64,000 nucleotides of DNA, from contig NZ_FTNN01000003.1 of assembly GCF_900156405.1 (NCBI RefSeq), positions 62,001 to 126,000 on the forward strand, in the 5' to 3' direction. Source of the DNA: Shewanella morhuae (lineage in GTDB: Bacteria; Pseudomonadota; Gammaproteobacteria; Enterobacterales; Shewanellaceae). A program made the translations under genes and the position numbers. The notes under the pieces were generated by a model that saw only the letters and a list, made by a program, of their open reading frames with translations, did no database searches and was not told the DNA's origin. This document shows positions 1 to 7,946 of the stretch, piece by piece (within the stretch, counting starts at the first letter, position 1; each line of letters begins with the position of its first letter).

Positions 1-995
1 GAGCCAGAATCTTTCGCTTCGGCGCGGCGTTGACGTACTTCTTCAGCATGATCTACATCATTAAAGCTATCTGTTTCGTTATCTTCTTCGGCGGCCAAAC
101 GCCAACTTGGTTCAGCACTGCGCTCGGCGGGATCTAATTGAGGCGCATTAAAATCGACATGCTTTAAATCCACATTAACCACATCAACATCGGCGAGTTC
201 AATATTGGTTTGATCAATACGGCTGGCATTGGCAGGACGAAAATCGGCATGGGCATTAGGTACCACAAAATCGGCAGGATTTTGTGTCAATCGCGTTAAC
301 GCATCAAAGCGCAATTCATCTTGGCGCTGGGCTTCAAGCTCAGTGTCAACCAATGGGGGATGAGTAACGGGTTGCTCATGGGTAAAAATAGCGATTTCAG
401 GCTCAGTGACCGTAGTGACTGATTGCGCATGCGTTTGCTCAACATGCGGCTCATGGCGTTCAACCTGAGGCTGCAGTTGCACATCAGAACTTGATTTAGC
501 CGCCTGTCTTGCTACAGCTTGGTTAGAATCGCTGGCACTAACGTCTACTGTTTTAGGAACAATTGTGGGCTCCACACGGCGCCGTGGCATGGCTTGCGAT
601 GTTGGCGCATCCAGCTCTGGGCCAAAATAGCCGTAGCGGTAATCTACTATTGTAGGCGCAGGTAAACGCCAACCCCAAAAAGTGAGTCCTGCCGCCAAAA
701 CTAAGCACAGACCAATAAGCGCAATGTGTGCATCTGCAGTGAACAAGCCGAGTAAAATAAGCAGCGGTAATAAAAATGCACCCGTCAGCACTTTTGACTT
801 ATCGGCATCGACTAAACGCCGCAGGCTAGTGAGCCCTAATAAAGGCAAACCCAGCAATGCCAGCAAATACATTAGAAAGTTTGCCCCAAATGCCGCAGCG
901 GCAATTGAAATACAAACATATACACCAACACTAATAGCGACAAAGCGGGGACGAGAATCACGCCCGTGAAGGCAAAAAAGAGATTTTAACAGCAC
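1..995 (-). CDS. DUF805-like inner-membrane protein with long acidic tail (partial, runs off window start)
   Basis: An uninterrupted minus-strand frame starts at a GTG (993-995) preceded by an AGGAAGGG ribosome-binding site and is still open at base 1, giving at least 331 residues. The N-terminus holds about four hydrophobic segments framed by FCLHGRDSRPRF and LTSLRRLVDADKS, which resemble the GR-x-SR and RRLHD-x-GKS signatures of DUF805 membrane proteins. From about residue 115 the chain becomes hydrophilic, rich in Pro, Glu, Asp and Gln, probably an extended cytoplasmic or periplasmic tail. It is divergent from gmk. The DUF805 link is inferred from two short motifs; the function is unknown. 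Confidence 0.6.
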   Translation of the reverse strand, partial: MLLKSLFCLHGRDSRPRFVAISVGVYVCISIAAAAFGANFLMYLLALLGLPLLGLTSLRRLVDADKSKVLTGAFLLPLLILLGLFTADAHIALIGLCLVLAAGLTFWGWRLPAPTIVDYRYGYFGPELDAPTSQAMPRRRVEPTIVPKTVDVSASDSNQAVARQAAKSSSDVQLQPQVERHEPHVEQTHAQSVTTVTEPEIAIFTHEQPVTHPPLVDTELEAQRQDELRFDALTRLTQNPADFVVPNAHADFRPANASRIDQTNIELADVDVVNVDLKHVDFNAPQLDPAERSAEPSWRLAAEEDNETDSFNDVDHAEEVRQRRAEAKDSG

Positions 996-1193
996 GACCC
1001 TTCCTTTATTGTTATAAAAACTAAGTAGCAAAAGACAATCATTGCCATATCAGGCACGAGCGTAACTAATTTACCCGCAATTGTCAGCGCCTACGACCCC
1101 ACTCAGGTAAAAATGCATATAATAATCAAGTAAATCTAAAATTGGCTTAAATTGCCAAGCAACAAACCCTAGTAATTCTGTGGTCAAAATCGC

Positions 1194-1199
1194 TATAAT
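1194..1199 (+). promoter_or_regulatory. Putative -10 hexamer of gmk promoter
   Basis: A perfect TATAAT lies about 50 bases before the gmk start in the 252-base divergent intergenic region. No convincing -35 box is visible 16-18 bases upstream, so the assignment rests on the -10 alone. Confidence 0.35.
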
Positions 1200-1247
1200 A
1201 CTTGGCTTTCAGGGCCCTTTTTGCGTTACCAATTGGATATTTAGCTC

Positions 1248-1871
1248 ATGACCGCACGCGGAAATTTATTTATTGTGTCGGCGCCCAGTGGCGCAGGTAA
1301 ATCCTCGCTGATTTCGGCCTTGCTTAAAGACAAGCCAGCCGATATGCAGGTTTCAGTATCACACACCACCCGTGCACCACGCCCAGGTGAAGTTGATGGT
1401 CAACACTATCACTTCATTAATGTTGAACAATTCAAAGCATTAATTGCTGAGAATGCTTTTTTTGAATGGGCAGAAGTTTTTGGCAATTACTATGGCACCT
1501 CGCGCCATGTCATCGAGCATACGCTCAGCCAAGGTATTGATGTCTTCCTCGATATCGACTGGCAAGGGGTGCAGCAAGTTAAAGCGCTAATGGATGATGC
1601 GGTGAGTGTGTTTATTCTACCGCCATCGAAAGCCGAGCTTGAACGCCGTCTCACCGGCCGTGGACAAGATAGTGCCGATGTTATTGCCAGCCGCATGGCA
1701 CAGGCCGTATCAGAAATATCCCATTACCGAGAATACGATTTTATTATCGTCAACGACGATTTTGACACCGCCTTAGCCGATTTGCGTGCGATCATTCGCA
1801 GCAAGCGCTTAACAGGTGCTAGTCAGATCCACGCGCAAAATGCTATGCTTCACGATCTGTTGGCAGACTAA
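1248..1871 (+). CDS. gmk: Guanylate kinase
   Basis: This enzyme phosphorylates GMP (and dGMP) to GDP with ATP, an essential cytosolic step of purine nucleotide supply. The 207-residue length matches the bacterial family. The P-loop APSGAGKSS is at residues 12-19, followed by the GMP-binding segment THTTRxPRPGE-like ([11 protein letters not shown]) and the lid region with GRGQDS. It is the first gene of the gmk-rpoZ-spoT run that is conserved in gammaproteobacteria; gmk feeds GDP toward GTP, the substrate and target of the ppGpp system encoded two genes on. The start is the ATG at 1248. Confidence 0.97.
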   Translation: MTARGNLFIVSAPSGAGKSSLISALLKDKPADMQVSVSHTTRAPRPGEVDGQHYHFINVEQFKALIAENAFFEWAEVFGNYYGTSRHVIEHTLSQGIDVFLDIDWQGVQQVKALMDDAVSVFILPPSKAELERRLTGRGQDSADVIASRMAQAVSEISHYREYDFIIVNDDFDTALADLRAIIRSKRLTGASQIHAQNAMLHDLLAD

Positions 1872-1930
1872 CCTGTCATAGTGTACAATTTTGCGTCATT
1901 TTTTCCCTAGATAAACTGGAGTTTCAACAC

Positions 1931-2215
1931 ATGGCTCGCGTAACTGTAGAAGACGCCGTAGAACAAATCGGCAACCGTTTTGATATGATCCTGGTTGCAG
2001 CGCGTCGTGCTCGCCAAATCGCCGTGCAGGGTAAAGACCCTATGGTTGAAGAGATGAACGACAAGCCAACGGTTATCGCCCTGCGTGAAATCGAACTAGG
2101 TTTAGTCACTGCTCACACCTTAGATGCCGATGAGCGTCAAACGGTACGTGAACGTGAAGCCGCTGAAATTGCAGCGGTTGCAGCTATTGCTGAAGGCCGT
2201 TCATTATCGTTATAA
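1931..2215 (+). CDS. rpoZ: RNA polymerase omega subunit
   Basis: Omega is the small RNA polymerase subunit that helps fold and hold beta-prime and forms part of a ppGpp-binding site. The 94-residue protein opens with [18 protein letters not shown] and carries the conserved segment [14 protein letters not shown], both typical of omega. An ACTGGAG ribosome-binding site precedes the ATG. It lies between gmk and spoT in the usual order, 59 bases after gmk and 44 before spoT, so the three are likely co-transcribed. Confidence 0.97.
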   Translation: MARVTVEDAVEQIGNRFDMILVAARRARQIAVQGKDPMVEEMNDKPTVIALREIELGLVTAHTLDADERQTVREREAAEIAAVAAIAEGRSLSL

Positions 2216-2259
2216 GCATAATTGAGTAAATACCTGTTTAGGTAAAGGAGAGCTGCCAC

Positions 2260-4365
2260 TTGTATCTGTTTGAAGGTCTAAAGGAGTCTGCTTCCGGTTA
2301 CTTAGAACCCGAACAGGTAGAGTTGCTCAAGCAAGCATACCAAATTGCGCGTGATGCCCATGAAGGGCAAATGCGCACGAGTGGCGAACCTTATATTACT
2401 CATCCGGTTGCGGTTGCCCGCATCCTTGCTGAGATGCGTCTTGATCATGAGACGCTGATGGCAGCCCTGCTTCACGATACGATAGAAGACACTTATGTCA
2501 CCAAAGACGATTTAGCCGAACTTTTCGGTGTCGCGGTGGCTGAGCTTGTTGAAGGCGTATCAAAACTCGATAAGCTTAAATTTCGCGACAAGAAAGAAGC
2601 TCAGGCTGAAAACTTCCGCAAAATGATGATGGCGATGACGCAGGATATCCGCGTTATCCTCATCAAGCTTGCCGATAGAACCCACAACATGCGTACCTTA
2701 GGCGCACTACGTCCCGACAAACGTCGCCGTATTGCCCGTGAAACCTTAGAAATCTATGCGCCCATCGCTAACCGTCTCGGCATCCATAATATCAAGACTG
2801 AGTTAGAAGACTTAGGTTTCCAAGCCTATTATCCGATGCGATATCGGGTACTTAAGGAAGTAGTTAAAGCTGCACGCGGTAATCGCAAAGAATTGATCCA
2901 AGGCATTGAAGCCGCTATACATACGCGCTTAAACGATGCGGGTATTCCGGGAAAAGTCAAAGGCCGCGAAAAAAACCTCTACTCCATCTATAACAAGATG
3001 CAGAGTAAAGAGCTGCAATTCCAAGAGGTGATGGATATCTACGCCTTTAGGGTGATGGTCGATTCTATCGACACCTGTTATCGCGTGCTTGGCGCCATGC
3101 ACGGACTTTACAAGCCTCGCCCCGGTCGTTTCAAAGATTATATCGCTATCCCTAAAGCCAACGGTTATCAGTCACTCCATACCTCACTATTTGGTCCACA
3201 CGGCGTGCCCGTAGAGATCCAAATTCGTACCGAAGATATGGACCAAATGGCTGACAAAGGTGTTGCTGCACACTGGGCCTACAAAGGCGGTGCACAAACT
3301 GGCCAAGGCACAACAACTCAAGTGCGTGCCCGTAAGTGGATGCAAAGCTTATTGGAATTACAACAAAGCGCCAGCACCTCATTCGAATTCGTTGAAAACG
3401 TGAAAACCGAACTCTTCCCCGAAGAGATTTATGTGTTCACCCCTGAAGGCCGTATTCTTGAATTACCCGTTAATGCCACCGCGGTAGACTTTGCCTACGA
3501 AGTGCATACAGATGTAGGCAATACCTGTGTCGGTGCCCGCGTTAATCGCCAAGCCTACCCGCTTAGCCAGCCGTTAATTTCAGGCCAAACCGTTGAAATT
3601 ATTACCGCTAAAGGCGCTCGACCTAATGCTGCCTGGTTAAACTTTGTGGTAACAGGTAAGGCCCGCGCTAAAATCCGTCAAGTGCTTAAGAGCCTTAAGG
3701 GTGATGAAGCCATTGCACTCGGTCGCCGCCTGCTTAACCATGCGCTCGGTAAAACTAAGCTCGATAGCATTGCGCCTGAACAGATTGAAAAAGTTATTCG
3801 TGATACTAAACACACCTCGCTCGATTCACTATTGGCCGACATTGGTCTTGGCAATGCCATGAGTATTGTTATTGCCCAGCGTTTGATTGGCGATAATCTT
3901 GAGAATCAAGAGAGCCGCGATGGCCATATGATGCCAATCCGTGGCGCCGAAGGTATGTTGGTCACCTTTGCCAATTGTTGCCGCCCCATTCCCGGCGACG
4001 CGGTTATTGCTCACGTGAGCCCAGGTAAAGGTCTGGTTGTGCATATGGAAAACTGTGCGAATATTCGCGGCTACCAAGGTGAACCTGACAAGTATATTCC
4101 CGTGCAATGGGATAATGTCGAAGGTGTCGACTATCAGGCTAATCTGCGGGTTGAAATTGTTAATCACCATGGCGCACTGGCGAAGATTACCTCAATTATT
4201 GCTGCTGAAGGTTCGAACATTCATAATCTCAGCACTGAAGAACGTGATGGCCGCGTCTATTTGATTAATCTGCGGATTTCAGTCAAAGATCGGGTCCATT
4301 TAGCTAACGTGATGCGCCGTATTAGGGTACTACCCGAAGTCTTGCGCACATCGCGTAATCGTTAA
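2260..4365 (+). CDS. spoT: Bifunctional (p)ppGpp synthetase/hydrolase SpoT
   Basis: SpoT makes and mainly degrades the alarmone (p)ppGpp. The 701-residue protein has the N-terminal HD hydrolase domain with the HDTIED motif (H72, D73), the synthetase domain with the RFKD form (about 290-293) of the RXKD motif expected of bifunctional enzymes, a TGS domain around 390-450 and a C-terminal ACT domain. The start is TTG at 2260: it follows an AAAGGAG site and gives the conserved MYLFE N-terminus of the family, with no in-frame ATG nearby. The gene ends the gmk-rpoZ-spoT run and is followed 25 bases later by ridA. Confidence 0.97.
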   Translation: MYLFEGLKESASGYLEPEQVELLKQAYQIARDAHEGQMRTSGEPYITHPVAVARILAEMRLDHETLMAALLHDTIEDTYVTKDDLAELFGVAVAELVEGVSKLDKLKFRDKKEAQAENFRKMMMAMTQDIRVILIKLADRTHNMRTLGALRPDKRRRIARETLEIYAPIANRLGIHNIKTELEDLGFQAYYPMRYRVLKEVVKAARGNRKELIQGIEAAIHTRLNDAGIPGKVKGREKNLYSIYNKMQSKELQFQEVMDIYAFRVMVDSIDTCYRVLGAMHGLYKPRPGRFKDYIAIPKANGYQSLHTSLFGPHGVPVEIQIRTEDMDQMADKGVAAHWAYKGGAQTGQGTTTQVRARKWMQSLLELQQSASTSFEFVENVKTELFPEEIYVFTPEGRILELPVNATAVDFAYEVHTDVGNTCVGARVNRQAYPLSQPLISGQTVEIITAKGARPNAAWLNFVVTGKARAKIRQVLKSLKGDEAIALGRRLLNHALGKTKLDSIAPEQIEKVIRDTKHTSLDSLLADIGLGNAMSIVIAQRLIGDNLENQESRDGHMMPIRGAEGMLVTFANCCRPIPGDAVIAHVSPGKGLVVHMENCANIRGYQGEPDKYIPVQWDNVEGVDYQANLRVEIVNHHGALAKITSIIAAEGSNIHNLSTEERDGRVYLINLRISVKDRVHLANVMRRIRVLPEVLRTSRNR

Positions 4366-4390
4366 TTAACTCAAGAATAGAGAGAGCGTC

Positions 4391-4774
4391 ATGGCAGAAA
4401 AAATCATTATCGCAACTGAAAACGCCCCTGCGGCAATTGGCACTTATTCACAGGCGGTTAAAGTTGGCAGTACTGTGTATTTATCTGGCCAAATTCCGCT
4501 AGTGCCAAGCACAATGCAAATTGTTAGCGATGATTTTGAAGCACAAGTGGTGCAAGTCTTTGACAACCTAACGGCGGTTTGTACTGCTGCGGGTGGCACC
4601 ATTAACGATATCGTGAAGTTAAATATCTTCCTGATTGATTTAAGCCACTTTGCAAAAGTGAATGAAATCATGAGCCGTTACTTCAGCCAGCCATACCCTG
4701 CGCGCGCAGCTATCGGCGTGAAGCAATTACCAAAAGATTCGCAAGTTGAAATGGATGGCGTGATGGAGCTGTAG
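4391..4774 (+). CDS. ridA: RidA family reactive enamine/imine deaminase
   Basis: RidA proteins hydrolyse reactive 2-aminoacrylate and related enamine/imine intermediates released by PLP enzymes, protecting those enzymes from damage. The 127-residue length is typical. The signature [14 protein letters not shown] near the C-terminus includes the catalytic Arg105, and the N-terminal [10 protein letters not shown] and LSGQIPL segments are also family hallmarks. It follows spoT by 25 bases with its own AGAGAG site, so it may be read from the gmk-spoT transcript. A strong terminator follows. Confidence 0.93.
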   Translation: MAEKIIIATENAPAAIGTYSQAVKVGSTVYLSGQIPLVPSTMQIVSDDFEAQVVQVFDNLTAVCTAAGGTINDIVKLNIFLIDLSHFAKVNEIMSRYFSQPYPARAAIGVKQLPKDSQVEMDGVMEL

Positions 4775-4796
4775 CTCATCTTCGCATCAACTCAAC

Positions 4797-4822
4797 AAAA
4801 AGGCGCTACGGCGTCTTTTTTA
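4797..4822 (+). terminator. Rho-independent terminator after ridA
   Basis: The hairpin AAAAAGGCGC-TACG-GCGTCTTTTT pairs completely apart from one G.U pair and ends in a T-run. The loop is TACG closed by C-G, the very stable UNCG tetraloop type. It closes the gmk-rpoZ-spoT-ridA unit. Confidence 0.88.
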
Positions 4823-4998
4823 TTACCTTACAAAAACCATCTATATCACCTGTTTATTCTTTATTATTATTTCACGTTCAGCTTGTCGACTTTGCGCTCA
4901 AACATTAAAATTTACAATTCTGCAAACTATTTGCGCCGCATCACAAAACTCGCCATACTGGGCCAAGCCAAAAAATAATAAAGAACAGGGAATTGCCA

Positions 4999-6663
4999 AT
5001 GGATACAGCGATTAAGACGCCAATTGAAATGCTGGCGCACTGGGCAAAAACTCAGGGAGATCAAGTCTATTTACGCCAACCGATCAAGGGGCAATACCTT
5101 GATTTCACTTGGGGCGAAGTTCAAGAAAAGGTTCAACAATTAGCGGGCGCTTTACGCCACCTCGGTTTAGAGCACGGCGATAAAGTTGCCGTACTCTCTA
5201 AAAATTGTGCTGAATGGTTTATCACTGACCTTGCGTTAATGCTCGGTGGCTACATCAGCGTGCCGATATACCCTACAGCCAATACCGATACGATTCGCTT
5301 TGTATTACAGCACAGCGGTGCAAAAGCGATTTTTCTTGGTAAGCTCGATCACTGGGCCGACCAAGAAGCAGGTGTCGGCGGTGAGTTACTGCGCCTTGCG
5401 ATGCCCTACGAGACAATGCCTGCTCAATATCGATGGGATCAATTACTTAAGCTAGGTTCTCCCTTAATTGATGCGCCGCAGCCCACTCTAGATCAAGTGA
5501 TGACACTCATCTATACCTCTGGCTCAACGGGTCAACCTAAGGGCGCAATTCAAACCTTCGCTAGCTATGGTTGGACTTGCCAAGCGGTAGTGCGTGATTT
5601 ACGTACCGACGGTAACGACCGACTTTTATCCTATTTACCCTTAGCGCACATTACCGAACGAGTGGCGATTGAAGGATCCTCTTTCTATTCAGGTAGTGTG
5701 GTCGCTTTTGTTGAAGGCCTAGACTCTTTTGTTGCCGACGTACAACGAGCAAAACCGACAGTTTTCTTCTCGGTGCCGCGCTTATGGAGCTTGTTCCAAA
5801 AAAATATTATCGACAAAATTGGCGTGGGCAAACTCAACTTGCTGTTAAAAATCCCCTTGATCAGCAGCTTAGTGAAATACAAAATCCATAAAGGCTTAGG
5901 GTTAAATCATTGCCGTTTACTGGGTTCTGGCTCGGCGCCCATTCCACCGTCACTGATCCACTGGTATCACAGTATTGGTCTTAATATCTGTGAAGCATGG
6001 GGAATGACAGAAAACTGCGCCTATTCCATTATTAATTATCCCTTCGATGCCCGTAAAATTGGCAGCGTTGGCCGCCCTGTTGAGGATTGCTACATCCGCC
6101 AAGGCGAAGATGGCGAGTTACTACTAAAAAGCCCCGGCTTAATGACGGCTTATTATCTGCAACCTGAAGCAACAGCGGCAGCATTTGATGCCGACGGGTT
6201 TTTCCATACTGGCGATTTATGCTCTATCGATGCCGATGGTTGCGTAACCATTACTGGCCGAGTCAAAGACAACTTTAAAACCGCCAAGGGCAAATATGTT
6301 GCGCCGGTACCTATCGAACGTAAATTAGCCCAAGATCCGCATGTGGAGCTTATCTGCGTAATCGGTTCTGGCTTGCCACATCCCGTTGCGTTAGTGCAGT
6401 TATCCGAAGGCGCAAATTTACAGGCACGTGAAGAGGTTCGTTCTTCACTTAAGGCAACACTCGATAGTGTCAATCCACACTTAGAGTCCCACGAACATGT
6501 CGATGCGATTGTGGTCGTTAACGAGCCTTGGACGATTGAAAACGACGTACTCACACCGACACTTAAAATCAAACGCCATGTGCTTGAAAAAGCCTTTAGC
6601 GAGCGAGTAGACGGTGTTCGCGGCGCACAAGTGCGCTGGGAAGATGAGTTACCTAAAAAATAG
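4999..6663 (+). CDS. AMP-dependent long-chain acyl-CoA synthetase family protein
   Basis: The 554-residue protein belongs to the ANL adenylate-forming superfamily, most like long-chain fatty acyl-CoA ligases: it should activate a carboxylate to an acyl-adenylate and pass it to CoA. It shows the P-loop LIYTSGSTGQPKG near residue 175, the adenylate-binding stretch EAWGMTENCAY and the hinge HTGDLCSIDADG followed by GRVKDNFKTAKGKY. The ATG at 4999 was preferred over an in-frame TTG two codons earlier because it sits eight bases after AGGG. It is monocistronic between two terminators. The chain length and natural substrate cannot be read from the sequence. Confidence 0.88.
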   Translation: MDTAIKTPIEMLAHWAKTQGDQVYLRQPIKGQYLDFTWGEVQEKVQQLAGALRHLGLEHGDKVAVLSKNCAEWFITDLALMLGGYISVPIYPTANTDTIRFVLQHSGAKAIFLGKLDHWADQEAGVGGELLRLAMPYETMPAQYRWDQLLKLGSPLIDAPQPTLDQVMTLIYTSGSTGQPKGAIQTFASYGWTCQAVVRDLRTDGNDRLLSYLPLAHITERVAIEGSSFYSGSVVAFVEGLDSFVADVQRAKPTVFFSVPRLWSLFQKNIIDKIGVGKLNLLLKIPLISSLVKYKIHKGLGLNHCRLLGSGSAPIPPSLIHWYHSIGLNICEAWGMTENCAYSIINYPFDARKIGSVGRPVEDCYIRQGEDGELLLKSPGLMTAYYLQPEATAAAFDADGFFHTGDLCSIDADGCVTITGRVKDNFKTAKGKYVAPVPIERKLAQDPHVELICVIGSGLPHPVALVQLSEGANLQAREEVRSSLKATLDSVNPHLESHEHVDAIVVVNEPWTIENDVLTPTLKIKRHVLEKAFSERVDGVRGAQVRWEDELPKK

Positions 6664-6711
6664 TTAAACCAAAACAGTGACATGGCTAATATCAACCCGC
6701 CATTATGATCG

Positions 6712-6736
6712 AGCACGCTGACAGCGTGCTTTTTTA
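6712..6736 (+). terminator. Rho-independent terminator after acyl-CoA synthetase
   Basis: An 8-bp perfect stem AGCACGCT-GAC-AGCGTGCT is followed by a T-run. Confidence 0.88.
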
Positions 6737-6845
6737 TGACATAATCTGTCAAAGTGCTAAAAAATCAAGTATCATGCCGCCAGTCGATTAAGGGCCTACA
6801 GCCCTTTTACCATCTTACTTAAAACAGGTCTAACAGAGTTATAAA

Positions 6846-7790
6846 ATGCTAATTACGTTATCTATTCTTGGTGGTTTCATTATTTTGACCTTAGGTGCAG
6901 AAGCCCTAGTCCGCGGTGCAAGTTCTATTGCACTACGCTTAGGTATTACGCCTCTTATTATAGGGTTAACGATTGTAGCCTTTGGTACTAGCGCACCAGA
7001 ATTGGCTGTAAGTGTAAAATCAGCGTTGGCCGGCAACAGCGGTATTGCCTTAGGTAATGTCATTGGATCTAACATTGCTAACATAGGTTTGATTTTAGCG
7101 ATCACAGCGCTTATCCGCCCTATTCAAGTACAATCCCAAGTCGTGAAACGCGATATCCCTTTGATGATATTGGCTTCAATGCTGTTCTGGGGACTCTTGT
7201 TAGATGGTGAGCTGAGCCTAATTGATGGCGTAGTATTGCTATCACTGCTGGTAGGTTATTTAGCTTTTAGTTACATCAGTTCAAAAAATAGTAATGAAGA
7301 GGAAGAAATTGATGCGGGTCCAAATAACCCATTACTTTCAGTCCTATTTATTGTTGTTGGTATTAGTATGTTGGTCGGCGGTGGTATTTTGTTTGTTAAT
7401 GGCGCAGTAGACTTAGCTAAAACATTTGGTGTTAGTGAAGTCATTATCGGCCTAACTATCGTGGCAATTGGCACCAGTATGCCTGAATTAGTCACCTCTG
7501 TTATTGCGGCACTTAAGGGCCAAAGTGATATCGCCATTGGTAACGTTGTAGGCTCTAACTTATTCAATATTTTGGGTATTTTAGGCGTAACCGCTATTGT
7601 TCAACCTGTGTCAGCGCTGGGGTTTCAGTCAATAGATTTTATCGTGATGTTAGCATTTGCAGTCATCATTTTACCTTTTGCTTGGACAGGTTTACGTATC
7701 GGCCGCCGCGAAGGCACCGTACTATTACTAGGCTACTTAGGTTACATGGGTTATTTAGTTAACCAAGCTAGCACACAAGCTTTGGTTTAA
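6846..7790 (+). CDS. Calcium/sodium antiporter (CaCA family, YrbG-like)
   Basis: An inner-membrane cation exchanger of the CaCA superfamily, expected to expel Ca2+ in exchange for Na+ or H+. The 314-residue chain holds about ten hydrophobic segments arranged as two inverted halves. The two alpha repeats are clear: GTSAPELAVSV with GNVIGSNIANIG in the first half, and GTSMPELVTSV with GNVVGSNLFNILG in the second; the acidic Glu in each GTS-x-PE motif is the cation ligand of the family. An acidic loop (NSNEEEEIDAG) joins the halves. The protein is close in size to E. coli YrbG, but ion specificity is inferred from family only. Confidence 0.92.
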   Translation: MLITLSILGGFIILTLGAEALVRGASSIALRLGITPLIIGLTIVAFGTSAPELAVSVKSALAGNSGIALGNVIGSNIANIGLILAITALIRPIQVQSQVVKRDIPLMILASMLFWGLLLDGELSLIDGVVLLSLLVGYLAFSYISSKNSNEEEEIDAGPNNPLLSVLFIVVGISMLVGGGILFVNGAVDLAKTFGVSEVIIGLTIVAIGTSMPELVTSVIAALKGQSDIAIGNVVGSNLFNILGILGVTAIVQPVSALGFQSIDFIVMLAFAVIILPFAWTGLRIGRREGTVLLLGYLGYMGYLVNQASTQALV

Positions 7791-7815
7791 AAGCAAAGCC
7801 AGCAAATAGCGATTA

Positions 7816-7844
7816 AAAACACCGGAATCATTCCGGTGTTTTGC
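7816..7844 (+). terminator. Rho-independent terminator after antiporter
   Basis: The stem AACACCGGA / TCCGGTGTT encloses a short loop and is followed by TTTTG. The A-run on the left side would let it act in both directions. Confidence 0.8.
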
Positions 7845-7946
7845 TCTCTATGCCTTGGCTGCTAAACACCGTTTGATTTCTCCCTTATAACCCTTGAGAT
7901 TGCCTTACGCTTATTCTCTGTTAATATATGTATAAATTCACAGTGA

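Noticed and set aside
682..969. 95-codon plus-strand frame opposite the first gene
   Set aside because: It is a low-complexity shadow of the minus-strand membrane protein, with no ribosome-binding site and no domain.
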